Source: Ardenticatenaceae bacterium
GTDB taxonomy: Bacteria; Chloroflexota; Anaerolineae; Promineifilales; Promineifilaceae
Assembly: GCA_020634495.1 (NCBI GenBank)
Contig: JACKBR010000025.1
Span: 10,754 to 74,753, forward strand
Length of the DNA stretch: 64,000 nucleotides
Direction: 5' to 3'
Every line of letters begins with the position of its first letter. The first letter of the stretch is position 1. Below, one piece after another: positions 23,865 to 34,476 of this stretch. A program made the translations under genes and the position numbers. The notes under the pieces are model-generated. The model worked only from the letters and a program-made list of their open reading frames with translations, was not told the DNA's origin and searched no databases.

Positions 23865-24809
23865 ATGCACAAACCACAGCAAAACATGGAAGATGATTGG
23901 GAAGGATTGGAACTGCAACAGCCGCGTGGCGGTTCGCAGATGATGCTGTATGCGGGCATGGGCATTGCCGGGTTGTTTGGCCTGGTGGTATGTGTGGTGG
24001 CCGTCTACTTTATTTGGACGCAGTTTCGGCAGCGAGGGGGCGAGGACGAAGCTGCGCCGATTGTTGTGCCATCAACGGATGAAGAAGAAACGGCCGTCTC
24101 CCCCACAGAAACGGCCGTCATTGCCCCAACCAGCACCCTGCCTGCTGCCGCAGCCCCCAGCAGCGGCAATGTAGAAGCGGTTCGGCTGGCTTCAACGCCA
24201 ACGATTGATGGCAGCCTGGGGGAGTGGGATGGCGTTATGGCGACCAGTTCGAGCAGTCGCGTTTACACTGTGGCGGGTTGGGATGGCAGTGAGGATTTAA
24301 CGGCCGTCTGGCAGCTCGCCTGGGACAACGCAAATTTATACTTGGCGGTCACCGTGACGGATGATACGCATGTGCAAACGGCCAGCGGCAACCAGATTTT
24401 TCGCGGGGATAGCGTGGATATGCAGTTTGACACCGCCCGCGAGGCCGATTTTGGTGATGGCCTCAGCCCGGATGATTTTCAGATCACGCTGTCGCCGGGT
24501 GATTTTGCCGGCAGCGGGCCAACGGCTTTTCGCTACCAGGGTACGACCAGCGGGTCGATTTTGGACGCGCCCGGCGGCAACAGTGTGGCGGTGGCGGCGC
24601 AGCAAACCGGCAGCGGCTACACGCTGGAAGCGGCCATTCCCTGGTCTGACCTTAACCTGACGCCCAGCCAGGGTTTGACCATTGGTCTGGCTTTGAATGC
24701 CAATGATAACGACACGGTGGGAACGGCCGTTCAGGAAGTGATGATGTCGAACATGCCCAACCGCACCCTGACGAACCCGACCACTTGGGGAACACTTACT
24801 TTGAAGTAA
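23865..24809 (+). CDS. Membrane-anchored protein with CBM9-like domain
   Basis: A 314-residue single-pass protein. A short cytosolic part is followed by a helix at about 27-51 (LYAGMGIAGLFGLVVCVVAV), then a Thr/Pro/Ala-rich linker with ETAV and TAVIAPTST, written partly by ACGGCCGT copies. A family 9 carbohydrate-binding-like beta sandwich spans about 105-314 (PTIDGSLGEWDGV, LYLAVTVTDDTH, SVDMQFD, YTLEAAIPWSDL). It probably binds a glycan at the cell surface. An isolated binding domain of this type has no catalytic part here. Confidence 0.82.
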   Translation: MHKPQQNMEDDWEGLELQQPRGGSQMMLYAGMGIAGLFGLVVCVVAVYFIWTQFRQRGGEDEAAPIVVPSTDEEETAVSPTETAVIAPTSTLPAAAAPSSGNVEAVRLASTPTIDGSLGEWDGVMATSSSSRVYTVAGWDGSEDLTAVWQLAWDNANLYLAVTVTDDTHVQTASGNQIFRGDSVDMQFDTAREADFGDGLSPDDFQITLSPGDFAGSGPTAFRYQGTTSGSILDAPGGNSVAVAAQQTGSGYTLEAAIPWSDLNLTPSQGLTIGLALNANDNDTVGTAVQEVMMSNMPNRTLTNPTTWGTLTLK

Positions 24810-24811
24810 GA

Positions 24812-24882
24812 GAGTGAAAAGTAAAAAGTGATAAGTGATAAGTGGACACCACTTTTTACTTTTCACTTATCACTTTTTACTC
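24812..24882. repeat. AAGTGATAAG/CTTATCACTT inverted repeat
   Basis: GTGAAAAGTAAAAAGTGATA and following AAGTGATAAGTGG units are answered by CCACTTTTTACTTTTCAC-type units after a five-base loop. The long imperfect hairpin lies between two co-directional genes. A related tract lies in 43270-43310. Confidence 0.75.
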
Positions 24883-24900
24883 CATCAAATGGAGAAGAAG

Positions 24901-25731
24901 ATGAAACACGAAGAAGCAACCTTCAAAAGCGCCGACGGGCTGGATTTGTACTACCAGAGCTGGCTGCCGCAGGGAGAGCCGAAGGCGGTGATTGTGATTG
25001 TGCATGGCATGGGCGAGTATGGCGGGCGTTATCAGCACGTGGTGAACGCGCTCGTGCCCCAAGGATTTGCCATCTACGCGGCCGATCATCGCGGACACGG
25101 CCGTTCGCCCGGCAAGCGCATGTTTGTGAATAAATGGTCAGAATATCTGGATGATTTGAATTTGTTTATTAAACTCGTGAAGGATAGGTGGGCGGGACGG
25201 CCGTTTTTCCTGTACGGGCACAGCATGGGCGGCAACATTACCCTCAACTACGTTTTGCGCCATCCCGATGGCTACAACGGCGTCATTGCCTCAGCTCCGG
25301 CGGTGGGCAAGCTGGATGTGCCGCCCATTTTGGCCTTTATCAGCAAAATCTTGTCTAAATTGGCCCCGGCCATGCAGGTGAAAACCAACCTGGAACTCAC
25401 GGACATCTCTCGCGATCCGGTGGAAGCACAAGCGTACGGTGACGATCCGCTGGTGCTAGGCTTTGCGACGCCCCGCTTTGGCGTGGAATTTCCTGCTGCG
25501 GCGGAATGGGCTATGGCTCACGCCGCCGAATTCCAACCGCCGCTGCTCATGATTCATGGCGACAGCGACAACATCGTCAATGTTTCGGCCAGCCGCAGCT
25601 TTTTTGCCAAAGTGCCAGGTGAAGACAAAAAGCTGATTGTGTACGAAGGCGGCGTGCATGAATCGCACAACGATATTCACCGCGACCAGGTCATTGCCGA
25701 TATTGAGCAATGGCTGGAAGCTCATATCTAA
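24901..25731 (+). CDS. Alpha/beta hydrolase, monoacylglycerol-lipase-like
   Basis: A 276-residue serine hydrolase. The oxyanion region is VHGMGEYGGRYQHV, the nucleophile elbow GHSMG places Ser108, Asp lies in IHGDSDNIVN and His in GGVHESHNDIHRD. The DHRGHGRSPGKR segment is typical of monoacylglycerol lipases and lysophospholipases. No signal peptide, so cytoplasmic. The ATG at 24901 has GGAGAAGAAG directly before it; an upstream in-frame start would translate the repeat at 24812-24882. Confidence 0.9.
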   Translation: MKHEEATFKSADGLDLYYQSWLPQGEPKAVIVIVHGMGEYGGRYQHVVNALVPQGFAIYAADHRGHGRSPGKRMFVNKWSEYLDDLNLFIKLVKDRWAGRPFFLYGHSMGGNITLNYVLRHPDGYNGVIASAPAVGKLDVPPILAFISKILSKLAPAMQVKTNLELTDISRDPVEAQAYGDDPLVLGFATPRFGVEFPAAAEWAMAHAAEFQPPLLMIHGDSDNIVNVSASRSFFAKVPGEDKKLIVYEGGVHESHNDIHRDQVIADIEQWLEAHI

Positions 25732-25735
25732 AATT

Positions 25736-25841
25736 GTCATGCTGAATGAAAAGCTGACGCTGTCAGCCAGCATCCCTGAAACGCGAGAACTGTTGTGGCC
25801 TTGCCAGGCTTAGAGGGATTCTTCGTTTCACTCAGAATGAC
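25736..25841. repeat. TGTCATNCTGA...TCAGAATGAC inverted repeat
   Basis: GTCATGCTGAATGAA on the left and TTCACTCAGAATGAC on the right form inverted ends around a partly palindromic middle (GCTGACGCTGTCAGC). This kind of element is common between genes of diverse bacteria. It fills the spacer before folB. Confidence 0.7.
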
Positions 25842-25858
25842 GCAAAACAGAGTAGGTT

Positions 25859-26221
25859 ATGGACAAAATTATCATTCGTGATTTGCTGCTGCGGGGCATC
25901 ATCGGCATTAACCCCGATGAGCGCGTGAAGCAGCAGGACATTCTCATCAACATGGTCATTTGGGCCGATATTCGCCAGGCGGCGGCCAGCGACGCCATCG
26001 AAGACGCGGTTGACTACAAGTCGATCACCAAGCGGGTGATCCAGCACGTAGAAGCATCGTCAGATTTTTTGGTGGAGCGGCTGGTAACTGATTTGGCCCG
26101 ACTGGTCATCATCGAATTTGGCGTGGAGCGGGTGAGGGTGCGCGTAGAAAAACCGGGCGCACTGCGCTTTGCCGAATCCGTCGGCATCGAAATTGAGCGC
26201 ACCCGCGCTGACTTTGAATAA
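25859..26221 (+). CDS. folB: Dihydroneopterin aldolase
   Basis: Cleaves dihydroneopterin to 6-hydroxymethyl-dihydropterin in folate synthesis. The 120-residue protein shows the family pattern: LRGIIGINPDERVKQQDILI at the start, DAVDYKSITKRVIQHVE in the middle, FLVERLVTDLARLVI, and the C-terminal VRVRVEKPGALRFAESVGIEIER. Length is normal. folK, the next enzyme of the pathway, follows after a 104-base repeat spacer, so the pair is probably co-transcribed. Confidence 0.95.
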   Translation: MDKIIIRDLLLRGIIGINPDERVKQQDILINMVIWADIRQAAASDAIEDAVDYKSITKRVIQHVEASSDFLVERLVTDLARLVIIEFGVERVRVRVEKPGALRFAESVGIEIERTRADFE

Positions 26222-26223
26222 GA

Positions 26224-26322
26224 GGAACACCGAGTTACACGGAGGCGGCGCAGAGTTACACAGAGAGTTGTTCTCTGCGAAACTCTGTGGCTTCTCTGCG
26301 AATCTCTGTGTTCCGCTTCTAA
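26224..26322. repeat. GGAACACNGAG...CTCTGTGTTCC inverted repeat
   Basis: GAGGAACACCGAGTTACACGG on the left is complementary in style to GAATCTCTGTGTTCC on the right, with ACAGAGAGTTG and TCTCTGCGAAACTCTG in the middle. A second copy with a different tail lies at 30848-30960. Confidence 0.7.
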
Positions 26323-26325
26323 AAA

Positions 26326-26844
26326 ATGCTAAACCAAGTTGTCATTGCGCTGGGATCAAATATTGAGAAGGAGCAAAATCTGCCGCGAGCGATTGAGTTG
26401 CTGCGGGAGATGTGTGAGGTTACGGCCGTTTCCCCCATCTACGAAACAGAGCCGGTCGGTTTGCGCAACCAGCCCAACTTTTGGAATACGGCCGTTCTCC
26501 TCCAAACCGATCTCACCGCCAGCCAGATCAAGCAGCAAATCATCGGCACCATCGAGACAAAGCTCAAGCGGGTGCGCCAGACGGACAAAAACGCGCCGCG
26601 CACCATTGACGCGGACATTGTGCTGTTTAACGATGCGGTGTTTGAATATGATGGCGGCGACGGCCGTTCCCGACCCATTCCCGATCCCGATTTAGCCAAA
26701 TTTCCCCACGTCGCCGTGCCGGTCGCCGACTTGCTGCCCGATTTTCCCCATCCGCAAACCGGGGAGCCGCTGGGTGAGTTGGCGCAAAGATTGTTGGCTG
26801 AGGTGGTGAGGGTGTACGGCCGTTCCCCCCTCTCCAAAGTTTAG
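26326..26844 (+). CDS. folK: 2-amino-4-hydroxy-6-hydroxymethyldihydropteridine pyrophosphokinase
   Basis: Pyrophosphorylates hydroxymethyl-dihydropterin using ATP in folate synthesis. The 172-residue protein starts with VVIALGSNIEKEQNLPRAIE and has YETEPVGLRNQPNFWNTAV and the catalytic RTIDADIVLF segment with paired aspartates. Length is typical. Four ACGGCCGT copies fall in this gene, one of the highest densities, with TAV twice. It follows folB. Confidence 0.95.
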   Translation: MLNQVVIALGSNIEKEQNLPRAIELLREMCEVTAVSPIYETEPVGLRNQPNFWNTAVLLQTDLTASQIKQQIIGTIETKLKRVRQTDKNAPRTIDADIVLFNDAVFEYDGGDGRSRPIPDPDLAKFPHVAVPVADLLPDFPHPQTGEPLGELAQRLLAEVVRVYGRSPLSKV

Positions 26845-26868
26845 TCACCTTGTCACCCCTTCACCCTG

Positions 26869-27639
26869 TCACCTAGTCAAAGTTAAACTTACCGGACAAT
26901 GATCCGACCCCATCACCTCCGCATGGATGCTGGCTTCAGCAATGCGCGGGGCTAAATCTGGGCTGGTGAAGAAGTAATCCAGCCGCCAGCCCACGTTGCG
27001 GCCGCGTGCCCCGCCGATGTAGCTCCACCAGGAGTAGGCCCCCGTTTGTTCCGGGTAAAGATGGCGGAAGCTGTCGATGTAGCCCTGCTCAACAATCTCG
27101 TCCAGCCAGGCACATTCCTCCAGCAAAAAGCCCGTTGTTTGGCGGTTTTGTTTCGGCCGTGCCAGATCAATCTCTTTGTGTGAGGTGTTTACATCCCCGC
27201 AAAAGATCACCGATTTACCGGAAGCAATCAGTTCGTTGCAGAAGTCTAAAAATGCCGCTTTGTAGGCCATCTTGAAGGGCACGCGGCTGTGGTCGCGGCT
27301 GCCGTTGGGGAAGTAAGCCCCGATGAAGACAAAATCGTTGTACTCGGCCACGATGGTGCGTCCTTCGCGGTCGTATTCCTCAATGCCCAGGCCAATTTGC
27401 ACATTAATTGGCTCCGTTTTGCTGTAGAGCGCCACGCCGCTGTATCCTTTTTTCTCCGCCCAGGCCCAGTAAGTGTGGTAGCCGTCGGGCTGGCGCAGTT
27501 CCGGCTCAAGCTGGTCGGGGTGGCATTTGGTTTCTTGTAGACTGAGGATGTCGGGCTGGGTTTGGTGCAGCCAGTCGAGAAATCCTTTTTTGTGGGCGGC
27601 CCGCAGGCCATTAACATTCCAGGAGTAAAGTGTTTTCAT
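26869..27639 (-). CDS. xth: Exodeoxyribonuclease III
   Basis: AP endonuclease and 3'-5' exonuclease of base-excision repair. The 256-residue protein keeps all motifs of the family: WNVNGLRAAHKKG, LQETKCH, the YSGVALYSK region, GAYFPNGSRD, CGDVNTSHKEIDLA and the terminal GSDHCPVSLTL. Length is normal. It converges with folK, leaving 24 bases between stops, and is separated from the hemolysin III-type gene upstream by about 110 bases. Confidence 0.96.
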   Translation of the reverse strand: MKTLYSWNVNGLRAAHKKGFLDWLHQTQPDILSLQETKCHPDQLEPELRQPDGYHTYWAWAEKKGYSGVALYSKTEPINVQIGLGIEEYDREGRTIVAEYNDFVFIGAYFPNGSRDHSRVPFKMAYKAAFLDFCNELIASGKSVIFCGDVNTSHKEIDLARPKQNRQTTGFLLEECAWLDEIVEQGYIDSFRHLYPEQTGAYSWWSYIGGARGRNVGWRLDYFFTSPDLAPRIAEASIHAEVMGSDHCPVSLTLTR

Positions 27640-27751
27640 GCCGCCATTGTACCGGGTTTGTCTGAATGTGAAATATGAATCGCAACCTGGGGTGCAGAAA
27701 TGATCAACCTACTGAGGGATCGCGCTTTGTTGTTCAAAAAAATTTTGTGGT

Positions 27752-28423
27752 TTACTGTTGTACAGGCAGCACATGGAACAAAATAGCAAAAAAGTGGCAA
27801 ATGGAGCCGCCTAGCACAAACAGATGCCAGATGGCGTGATTGTAAGGCAGTTTTTCCCAGGCGTAGAACAGGACGCCTAGCGTGTACACCACGCCGCCAA
27901 TCACCAGCCAGACGATGCCCCCAGGTGGAACGGTTACAAGCATCTCTTTGAAGGCGATGACAACCAGCCAGCCCATCAGCACGTAAGCGGCCGTTGCCCA
28001 CTTTTCGTAGCGACCAATGAACACCGTCTTAAAGGCAATGCCTAACAAGGCCAATCCCCACACGACGCCAAACAACGTCCAGCCCCAAGGCCCACGCATG
28101 CTTACCAGGGTAAAGGGGGTGTAGGTTCCCGCAATGAGCAGATAAATGGCAGAATGATCAAAAATGCGCAAGATGCGCTTTACTTTTGGGTGTTGAATGC
28201 TGTGGTAGAGGGTTGAGGCTAAATAGAGTAAAACCAGACTACTGCCGTAGATACTAAAGCTCACTACGCGCCAGACATCGCCGTAAATTGCAGCCAGGGC
28301 CACCAAAAGCGTTAATCCTGCCACACTGAGTCCGGCTCCAATGCCGTGTGTCACGCTGTTAGCAATTTCTTCTCCGACACTATAGCCCATCACGTTGGTT
28401 GCAAATTTTTTTGCTTTGTCCAT
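27752..28423 (-). CDS. trhA: Hemolysin III / TrhA-type seven-helix membrane protein
   Basis: A 223-residue protein with seven hydrophobic helices. The family signature is present: SVTHGIGAGLSVAG near the N-terminus, YLASTLYHSIQHPKVKRILR with DHSAIYLLIAGTYTPF, and NHAIWHLFVLGGSICHFFA with conserved histidines near the end. It belongs to the progestin/adipoQ-receptor superfamily, whose bacterial members affect membrane-energy balance or lipid homeostasis. GGGAGG precedes the ATG. Confidence 0.93.
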   Translation of the reverse strand: MDKAKKFATNVMGYSVGEEIANSVTHGIGAGLSVAGLTLLVALAAIYGDVWRVVSFSIYGSSLVLLYLASTLYHSIQHPKVKRILRIFDHSAIYLLIAGTYTPFTLVSMRGPWGWTLFGVVWGLALLGIAFKTVFIGRYEKWATAAYVLMGWLVVIAFKEMLVTVPPGGIVWLVIGGVVYTLGVLFYAWEKLPYNHAIWHLFVLGGSICHFFAILFHVLPVQQ

Positions 28424-28549
28424 TGGTTGGTTGCCTCCCGATCATAACTTGTTGCTTTTGCTCCCGGTAGCGTATCATAAATTGTGGCGGGTTCAAACGG
28501 CCGTTTACTAATTTCTCACCATCAAAATATAAATAAAAGGAATATGATC

Positions 28550-29209
28550 ATGTCTAAAAATTTAATTGATGTCAGCCACACAGTTGCCGATGGGCTTATT
28601 ACGTACCAAGGATTACCCGCGCCTGTTATTTGTGACTTTCTTAGCCGGGAAGCCTCGCGGGAACATTACAGCGGCGGCACGGAGTTCCACATCGGTAAAA
28701 TTGAGATGGTGGCCAACACGGGCACCTACGTAGATTCCCCATTTCATCGCTATGCCGACGGCAAGGACTTATCGGAACTGCCCCTGACCTCGCTGGCAAA
28801 TCTGGATTGTGTCGTGATTCGCGTGCCGGCTGGCTACGGCCGTTCCCTCCACCCCGATCTGCTGCAAAACAAAAATATTCAAGGGAAAGCAGTTCTCTTT
28901 GACACGGGCTGGTCAAAACATTGGAACACGGAGCGCTATTTTGAAGGACATACATTTTTGACGGGGGAAACGGCCGTTCACCTGCAAAAATCTGGTGCAG
29001 TCCTGGTCGGTATCGACTCCTACAACATCGACGACACCGACGACGGCACCCGCCCTGTCCACTCCACCCTGCTGCGCCACGACATTCCCATCGTGGAGCA
29101 CCTCGCCCCGCTCAACGCCCTGCCAGACGACAACTTTCGCTTCTTCGCCGTGCCCGTCAAAGTGAAAGCGTTTGGCACCTTCCCCGTCCGCGCCTTTGGC
29201 CTTGTTTAA
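28550..29209 (+). CDS. Cyclase-family metal hydrolase (kynurenine-formamidase-like)
   Basis: A 219-residue protein of the cyclase/KynB superfamily. DVSHTVADGLITYQGLPAP opens the fold, and NTGTYVDSPFHRYADG corresponds to the HxGTHxDxPxH metal motif, with the first two histidines changed to Asn and Tyr here. VLVGIDSYNIDDTDDGTRP and HDIPIVEHLAPLNAL complete the pattern. The substrate is unknown. The ATG at 28550 is chosen because AAAGGA lies at proper distance; an ATG two codons upstream is too close to it. Confidence 0.85.
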   Translation: MSKNLIDVSHTVADGLITYQGLPAPVICDFLSREASREHYSGGTEFHIGKIEMVANTGTYVDSPFHRYADGKDLSELPLTSLANLDCVVIRVPAGYGRSLHPDLLQNKNIQGKAVLFDTGWSKHWNTERYFEGHTFLTGETAVHLQKSGAVLVGIDSYNIDDTDDGTRPVHSTLLRHDIPIVEHLAPLNALPDDNFRFFAVPVKVKAFGTFPVRAFGLV

Positions 29210-29262
29210 CAAGGAATTTAATTGAGCTTCCAATCACAAACAGGCTCGTGTAAAATAACTGC

Positions 29263-29511
29263 ATGAACAAGCGAAAGCTTTTGCAGAAAATCCTTTCAGG
29301 CTCACGAAACGTCAAATTTAACGACATGATCACCCTCGTTGAAGCATTTGGTTTTCACTTGTCCCGCATAAGTGGCAGCCATCACATCTTTGTTCATCCA
29401 GAGGTGAAAGAACTCGTAAACCTTCAGCAAGTGAATGGCCAGGCCAAACCTTATCAGATCAGACAATTTCTCAAACTTGTCGAGCGATATAATTTGGAAT
29501 TCGAGGAATAA
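29263..29511 (+). CDS. hicA: HicA-type mRNA interferase toxin
   Basis: An 82-residue double-stranded-RNA-binding-like toxin. The catalytic-type histidine lies in RISGSHHIFVHPE, which matches the GSHH(I/Y) motif of HicA, and the NFKDM-like start (VKFNDMITLVEAFGF) is typical. HicB follows four bases later. The family cleaves mRNA in the free state. No ACGGCCGT copy occurs from 28977 to 31479, a region that holds this pair and the next one. Confidence 0.9.
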   Translation: MNKRKLLQKILSGSRNVKFNDMITLVEAFGFHLSRISGSHHIFVHPEVKELVNLQQVNGQAKPYQIRQFLKLVERYNLEFEE

Positions 29512-29515
29512 AAAC

Positions 29516-29740
29516 ATGAAAGATTACCATATCAACATTTTTTATAGCGAAGAAGATGAAGGATATATTGCTGATATTCCAGACTTGGAGGCGTGTTCAG
29601 CTTTCGGCAAAACTCCATTCGAGGCTCTTCAAGAGTTAGAAGTTGCCAAAGCAGCTTGGCTGGAGGCTGCTCTTGAAGCAGGGAAATTCATTCCACAACC
29701 CAAATATCGCCCGGTCATTTATCAAGCTGTTGCTGCCTAA
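29516..29740 (+). CDS. hicB: HicB-type antitoxin
   Basis: A 74-residue HicB N-terminal domain with the partial RNase H-like fold: INIFYSEEDEGYIADIPDLE, CSAFGKTPFEALQEL and the following helix. It has no C-terminal DNA-binding domain, so it may neutralise HicA without directly repressing the operon, or do so weakly. I use the ATG at 29516, just after the hicA stop codon; an upstream in-frame ATG would lie within hicA. Confidence 0.88.
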   Translation: MKDYHINIFYSEEDEGYIADIPDLEACSAFGKTPFEALQELEVAKAAWLEAALEAGKFIPQPKYRPVIYQAVAA

Positions 29741-29757
29741 ATTTAGGAGATTGTCTG

Positions 29758-30147
29758 ATGGCGAAATTAGACTTATTCGGACTGGTCGTAAAAAATATGG
29801 CCGCATCGCTGAAATTTTACCGGCTGCTGGGCCTGGACATCCCGCCAGAGATGGACAGCGAAGGGCATGTGGAAGTCGTGCTGCCTGGCGGCCTGCGCCT
29901 GGCCTGGGATTCGCTGGATGTGATTATGAGCTTCAACGATGAATGGGAAACACCAGTCGGACACCGCATGGGCCTCGCTTTTTTGTGCGACAGCCCGGCC
30001 GAAGTGGATAAATTGTACGCCGACGTGCTCGCCGCAGGCTACCAAAGCCACAATCCACCCTGGGATGCCTTCTGGGGCCAGCGCTACGCCCAGGTCAAAG
30101 ACCCCGACGACAACATCGTTGATTTATTTGCCCCCCTTTCGCAGTGA
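29758..30147 (+). CDS. VOC (glyoxalase/bleomycin-resistance) family protein
   Basis: A 129-residue vicinal-oxygen-chelate protein. DLFGLVVKNMAASLKFYRLLGL is the characteristic first beta-alpha unit, and GQRYAQVKDPDDNIVDLFAPL the last. Such proteins act as metal-dependent lyases, dioxygenases or antibiotic-binding proteins; the substrate cannot be told. It lies 18 bases behind hicB and may be read from the same promoter, but no functional link is apparent. Confidence 0.88.
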   Translation: MAKLDLFGLVVKNMAASLKFYRLLGLDIPPEMDSEGHVEVVLPGGLRLAWDSLDVIMSFNDEWETPVGHRMGLAFLCDSPAEVDKLYADVLAAGYQSHNPPWDAFWGQRYAQVKDPDDNIVDLFAPLSQ

Positions 30148-30223
30148 TGAATGCCCTCTGTGATATGCTTCAATCCGTTATTCAGCTCTTGCAAAACTGT
30201 CGCTCAACCGTTACAATTTTGCC

Positions 30224-30520
30224 ATGAAGTATGAAATCGAGACCACACAGGAGTTTGAAAAGTGGTTAAGGAAAATTCGGGACAAAACCATACTTCATCG
30301 TTTTGATATCCGCTTTAACCGTCTTGCCAAAGGCAATTTTGGTGATGCCAAACAAATTGCTGTCGATCTCTTCGAGTTGAGGTTTTTCTTTGGCAGCGGC
30401 TATCGCGTTTATTACACGATTAAAAATAACAAAGTTGTGATCTTACTCTGCGGTGGCGATAAATCGACGCAGCGCAGAGACATCGCCAAGGCACAGAGCT
30501 TATTGAGCCAATTGAGGTGA
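30224..30520 (+). CDS. RelE/HigB-superfamily toxin
   Basis: A 98-residue protein of the phage-derived Gp49-like killer family: YEIETTQEFEKWLRKIRDK, the RFNRLAKGNFGDAK segment, LFELRFFFGSGYRVYYTIK and LLCGGDKSTQRRDIAKA. Members are ribosome-dependent or free mRNA nucleases. The toxin is first and the antitoxin second, as in HigBA-type operons. The antitoxin starts six bases after the stop codon. Confidence 0.88.
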   Translation: MKYEIETTQEFEKWLRKIRDKTILHRFDIRFNRLAKGNFGDAKQIAVDLFELRFFFGSGYRVYYTIKNNKVVILLCGGDKSTQRRDIAKAQSLLSQLR

Positions 30521-30525
30521 GCAAA

Positions 30526-30804
30526 ATGAGTATTGAAACAAAGCCGTATGAGTTTGCCCAGCATGTTGAAACAGAAGAAGATATCAAAGCGTACTTAACT
30601 GCTTTTCTTGAGGAAGATGGCCCGGAAGGTTTTATTGATGCGCTGGGGTATCTTGTCAAAAAAAAGGGGATGACTGAAGTGGCCAGAACCGCAGGAGTTA
30701 GCCGACAAAACCTTTATCGGACGCTGACCAAAAAAGGCAATCCAAATTTCGCCACGGTTCACAAAGTAATTGAAGCATTAGGGTGTAAGTTAGTTGTGGC
30801 CTGA
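30526..30804 (+). CDS. HigA-like antitoxin with helix-turn-helix
   Basis: A 92-residue addiction-module antidote. VARTAGVSRQNLYRTLTKKG is the DNA-binding helix-turn-helix, followed by NPNFATVHKVIEALGCKL. The N-terminal half (ETEEDIKAYLTAFLEEDG) probably contacts the toxin. The ATG at 30526 has GAGGTG six bases upstream; an overlapping GTG at 30517 is possible. It is expected to repress its own operon. Confidence 0.87.
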   Translation: MSIETKPYEFAQHVETEEDIKAYLTAFLEEDGPEGFIDALGYLVKKKGMTEVARTAGVSRQNLYRTLTKKGNPNFATVHKVIEALGCKLVVA

Positions 30805-30847
30805 GGTTTTTGCTGAGCAACTTCGAAGTAGGCGAACGGAATAAAAA

Positions 30848-30960
30848 GCGGAACACAGAGTTGCGCAGAGGTGGCACAGAGTTTCACAGAGAGAAAATTT
30901 TCATCAAAGATTTCGCAGATTGAAAAGATTAAATCTGACAAATCTGCGAAATCTTTGATT
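30848..30960. repeat. Double hairpin repeat: CGGAACACAGAG plus ATCAAAGATTTCGCAGAT elements
   Basis: The first part resembles the repeat at 26224-26322 (GGAACACAGAGTTGCGCAGA). The second is a long inverted repeat with arms ATCAAAGATTTCGCAGATT and the complement ending at about 30959. It lies between convergent HigA-like and MacB-like genes and could act as a terminator in effect, although no strict T run is present on the plus side. Confidence 0.7.
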
Positions 30961-30977
30961 TTTTAGTAGCAACCCAA

Positions 30978-33020
<2,043 letters not shown>

Positions 33021-33021
33021 G

Positions 33022-33113
33022 AGGTCTGTTTTTCAGTATTCAGTGGTCAGTATTCAGTAATCAGTGCGTTCAAACCGATTACTGAATACTGTTTACCGCT
33101 TACTGACTTACTG
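33022..33113. repeat. CAGT-family inverted repeat
   Basis: TTCAGTATTCAGTGGTCAGT units are answered by GATTACTGAATACTGTTTACC-type units, as at 21667-21757. Here too the tract exactly fills an intra-operon spacer; its end overlaps the stop codon of the upstream gene. Confidence 0.8.
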
Positions 33114-34298
33114 TAGCGATTCCGCAATTGCCAGGGCTTCTTCCCCGGTCAGGTCGCCGCCGATCCAGTATTGAATCTCGCCTTCGGACCAGTTGAGCAA
33201 GGTGCGGCTTTGGCCGCTGCCGTCTTCTGAGTACAGCATCCCCGGCACGCCGCGCACGGTGACGCTCTCGCCACCCTCTTCTGGGGTCAGGTTAACGGCC
33301 GTTCGCCCTTGAGCAACCGTGAAGGAACGGCCGTTTGGCAAACCATATCGCTCCACAATCGCGCCACCTACGTTGGTGGTTTCGCGCAGCGTGGCCTCAT
33401 CAGGCAGGCTGGTGGGGCTGAGCAGGGCAAAGTCCGGCTCGGCAGCGGCCGCTTCTTCCAGCGCGTCCTTGTCTGGCAATTCCAGATCGGCCGCGTTGAT
33501 CACCGTCGCACCATCGGGGATGGTGAAGGTGAAGACGTCATCATCGATGCCCTGGTTGATCTCCAGGAAGGTGGCCTGGATCACGCCAGAACCGAGTGCG
33601 CTGCCGGTGAATTCAAGACCCACCGGGGCGCTGTCACCGTCACGCAGCCAAATGTTGAGCAGGCCGCCAGCGGCGCGTACTTCTTCCGGCATTTGTTCTG
33701 GGATGGGAACGAGGCGCACGGTGTTGACGCTGGTGTCGCCAATAACGTCAGAACCGGCGCGCTCGGCGCTGAAATAGTCCAGCAATTTGGCAACCGCTTC
33801 TTCGGGCGTTTCGGGGATTTCAGCCTCGTCAAATTCTTCGTGGTCAAACTCACCTTCATGGTCAAATTCATGCCCCGCAAATTCCTCTGCGTTGGCCATC
33901 TCTTCGGCAAGGCGGGCGTACAGTTCTTCAAACTGGCCGGTGAGCACCACATTTTCGCTGGGATTCCAGACCCAAAACTGGGTGCCGTCGCTCACGGCAA
34001 TGGTGCCGATGAGTTCGGCATCGTCAGCCGTAAGGACTTCAATGCGAAAGGCGGGTTCGCCGTTGGGGCCAGCTTCCAGGCGGCCCCACGCTTCTGCGGT
34101 GCCGCTCATTGCCTGCTCAGGCGTGTCTACAGCCACTTCTACAATGGCGTGGCCGTCGGTGATGGTTTGGCTGGTTTCTAGGGCCTGCACCAGCAAATCT
34201 TCGGCTGTAGGAATGACAAAAGCACCAATGGCTACGGCCGTTCCGGCCAGCACCACCAGCGCCAATAAAATACTCAAAAATCGTTTACGACGTTGCAT
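33108..34298 (-). CDS. Exported LolA/DUF4367-like protein
   Basis: A 396-residue membrane-anchored or secreted protein. A basic start and helix (MQRRKRFLSILLALVVLAG) are followed by a LolA-like half-barrel region at about 40-260 and a C-terminal DUF4367-like domain ending in GEEALAIAESLQ. An acidic His/Glu-rich stretch (GHEFDHEGEFDHEEFDEAE) lies near residue 150 and could bind metal. I use the ATG at 34298 with GGGAG eight bases upstream. With the MacB-like exporter downstream it may form a lipoprotein- or stress-handling unit; that is inference. Confidence 0.8.
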   Translation of the reverse strand: MQRRKRFLSILLALVVLAGTAVAIGAFVIPTAEDLLVQALETSQTITDGHAIVEVAVDTPEQAMSGTAEAWGRLEAGPNGEPAFRIEVLTADDAELIGTIAVSDGTQFWVWNPSENVVLTGQFEELYARLAEEMANAEEFAGHEFDHEGEFDHEEFDEAEIPETPEEAVAKLLDYFSAERAGSDVIGDTSVNTVRLVPIPEQMPEEVRAAGGLLNIWLRDGDSAPVGLEFTGSALGSGVIQATFLEINQGIDDDVFTFTIPDGATVINAADLELPDKDALEEAAAAEPDFALLSPTSLPDEATLRETTNVGGAIVERYGLPNGRSFTVAQGRTAVNLTPEEGGESVTVRGVPGMLYSEDGSGQSRTLLNWSEGEIQYWIGGDLTGEEALAIAESLQ

Positions 34299-34476
34299 AA
34301 GGTTAACTCCCGCTAGATCATAGGTTTGTTTAATCAATCCATTAAACACCATGCCTAACTTTAATGTGACAAGGGAAACGGCCGTTTACGGTAAAAAATT
34401 GGCTAACAAAGCTAAAACAAGTCAAAAAAACAGCCAGGCTTTCCTAACAAAGTCCTATTTCCCCTGAATTATGAAA

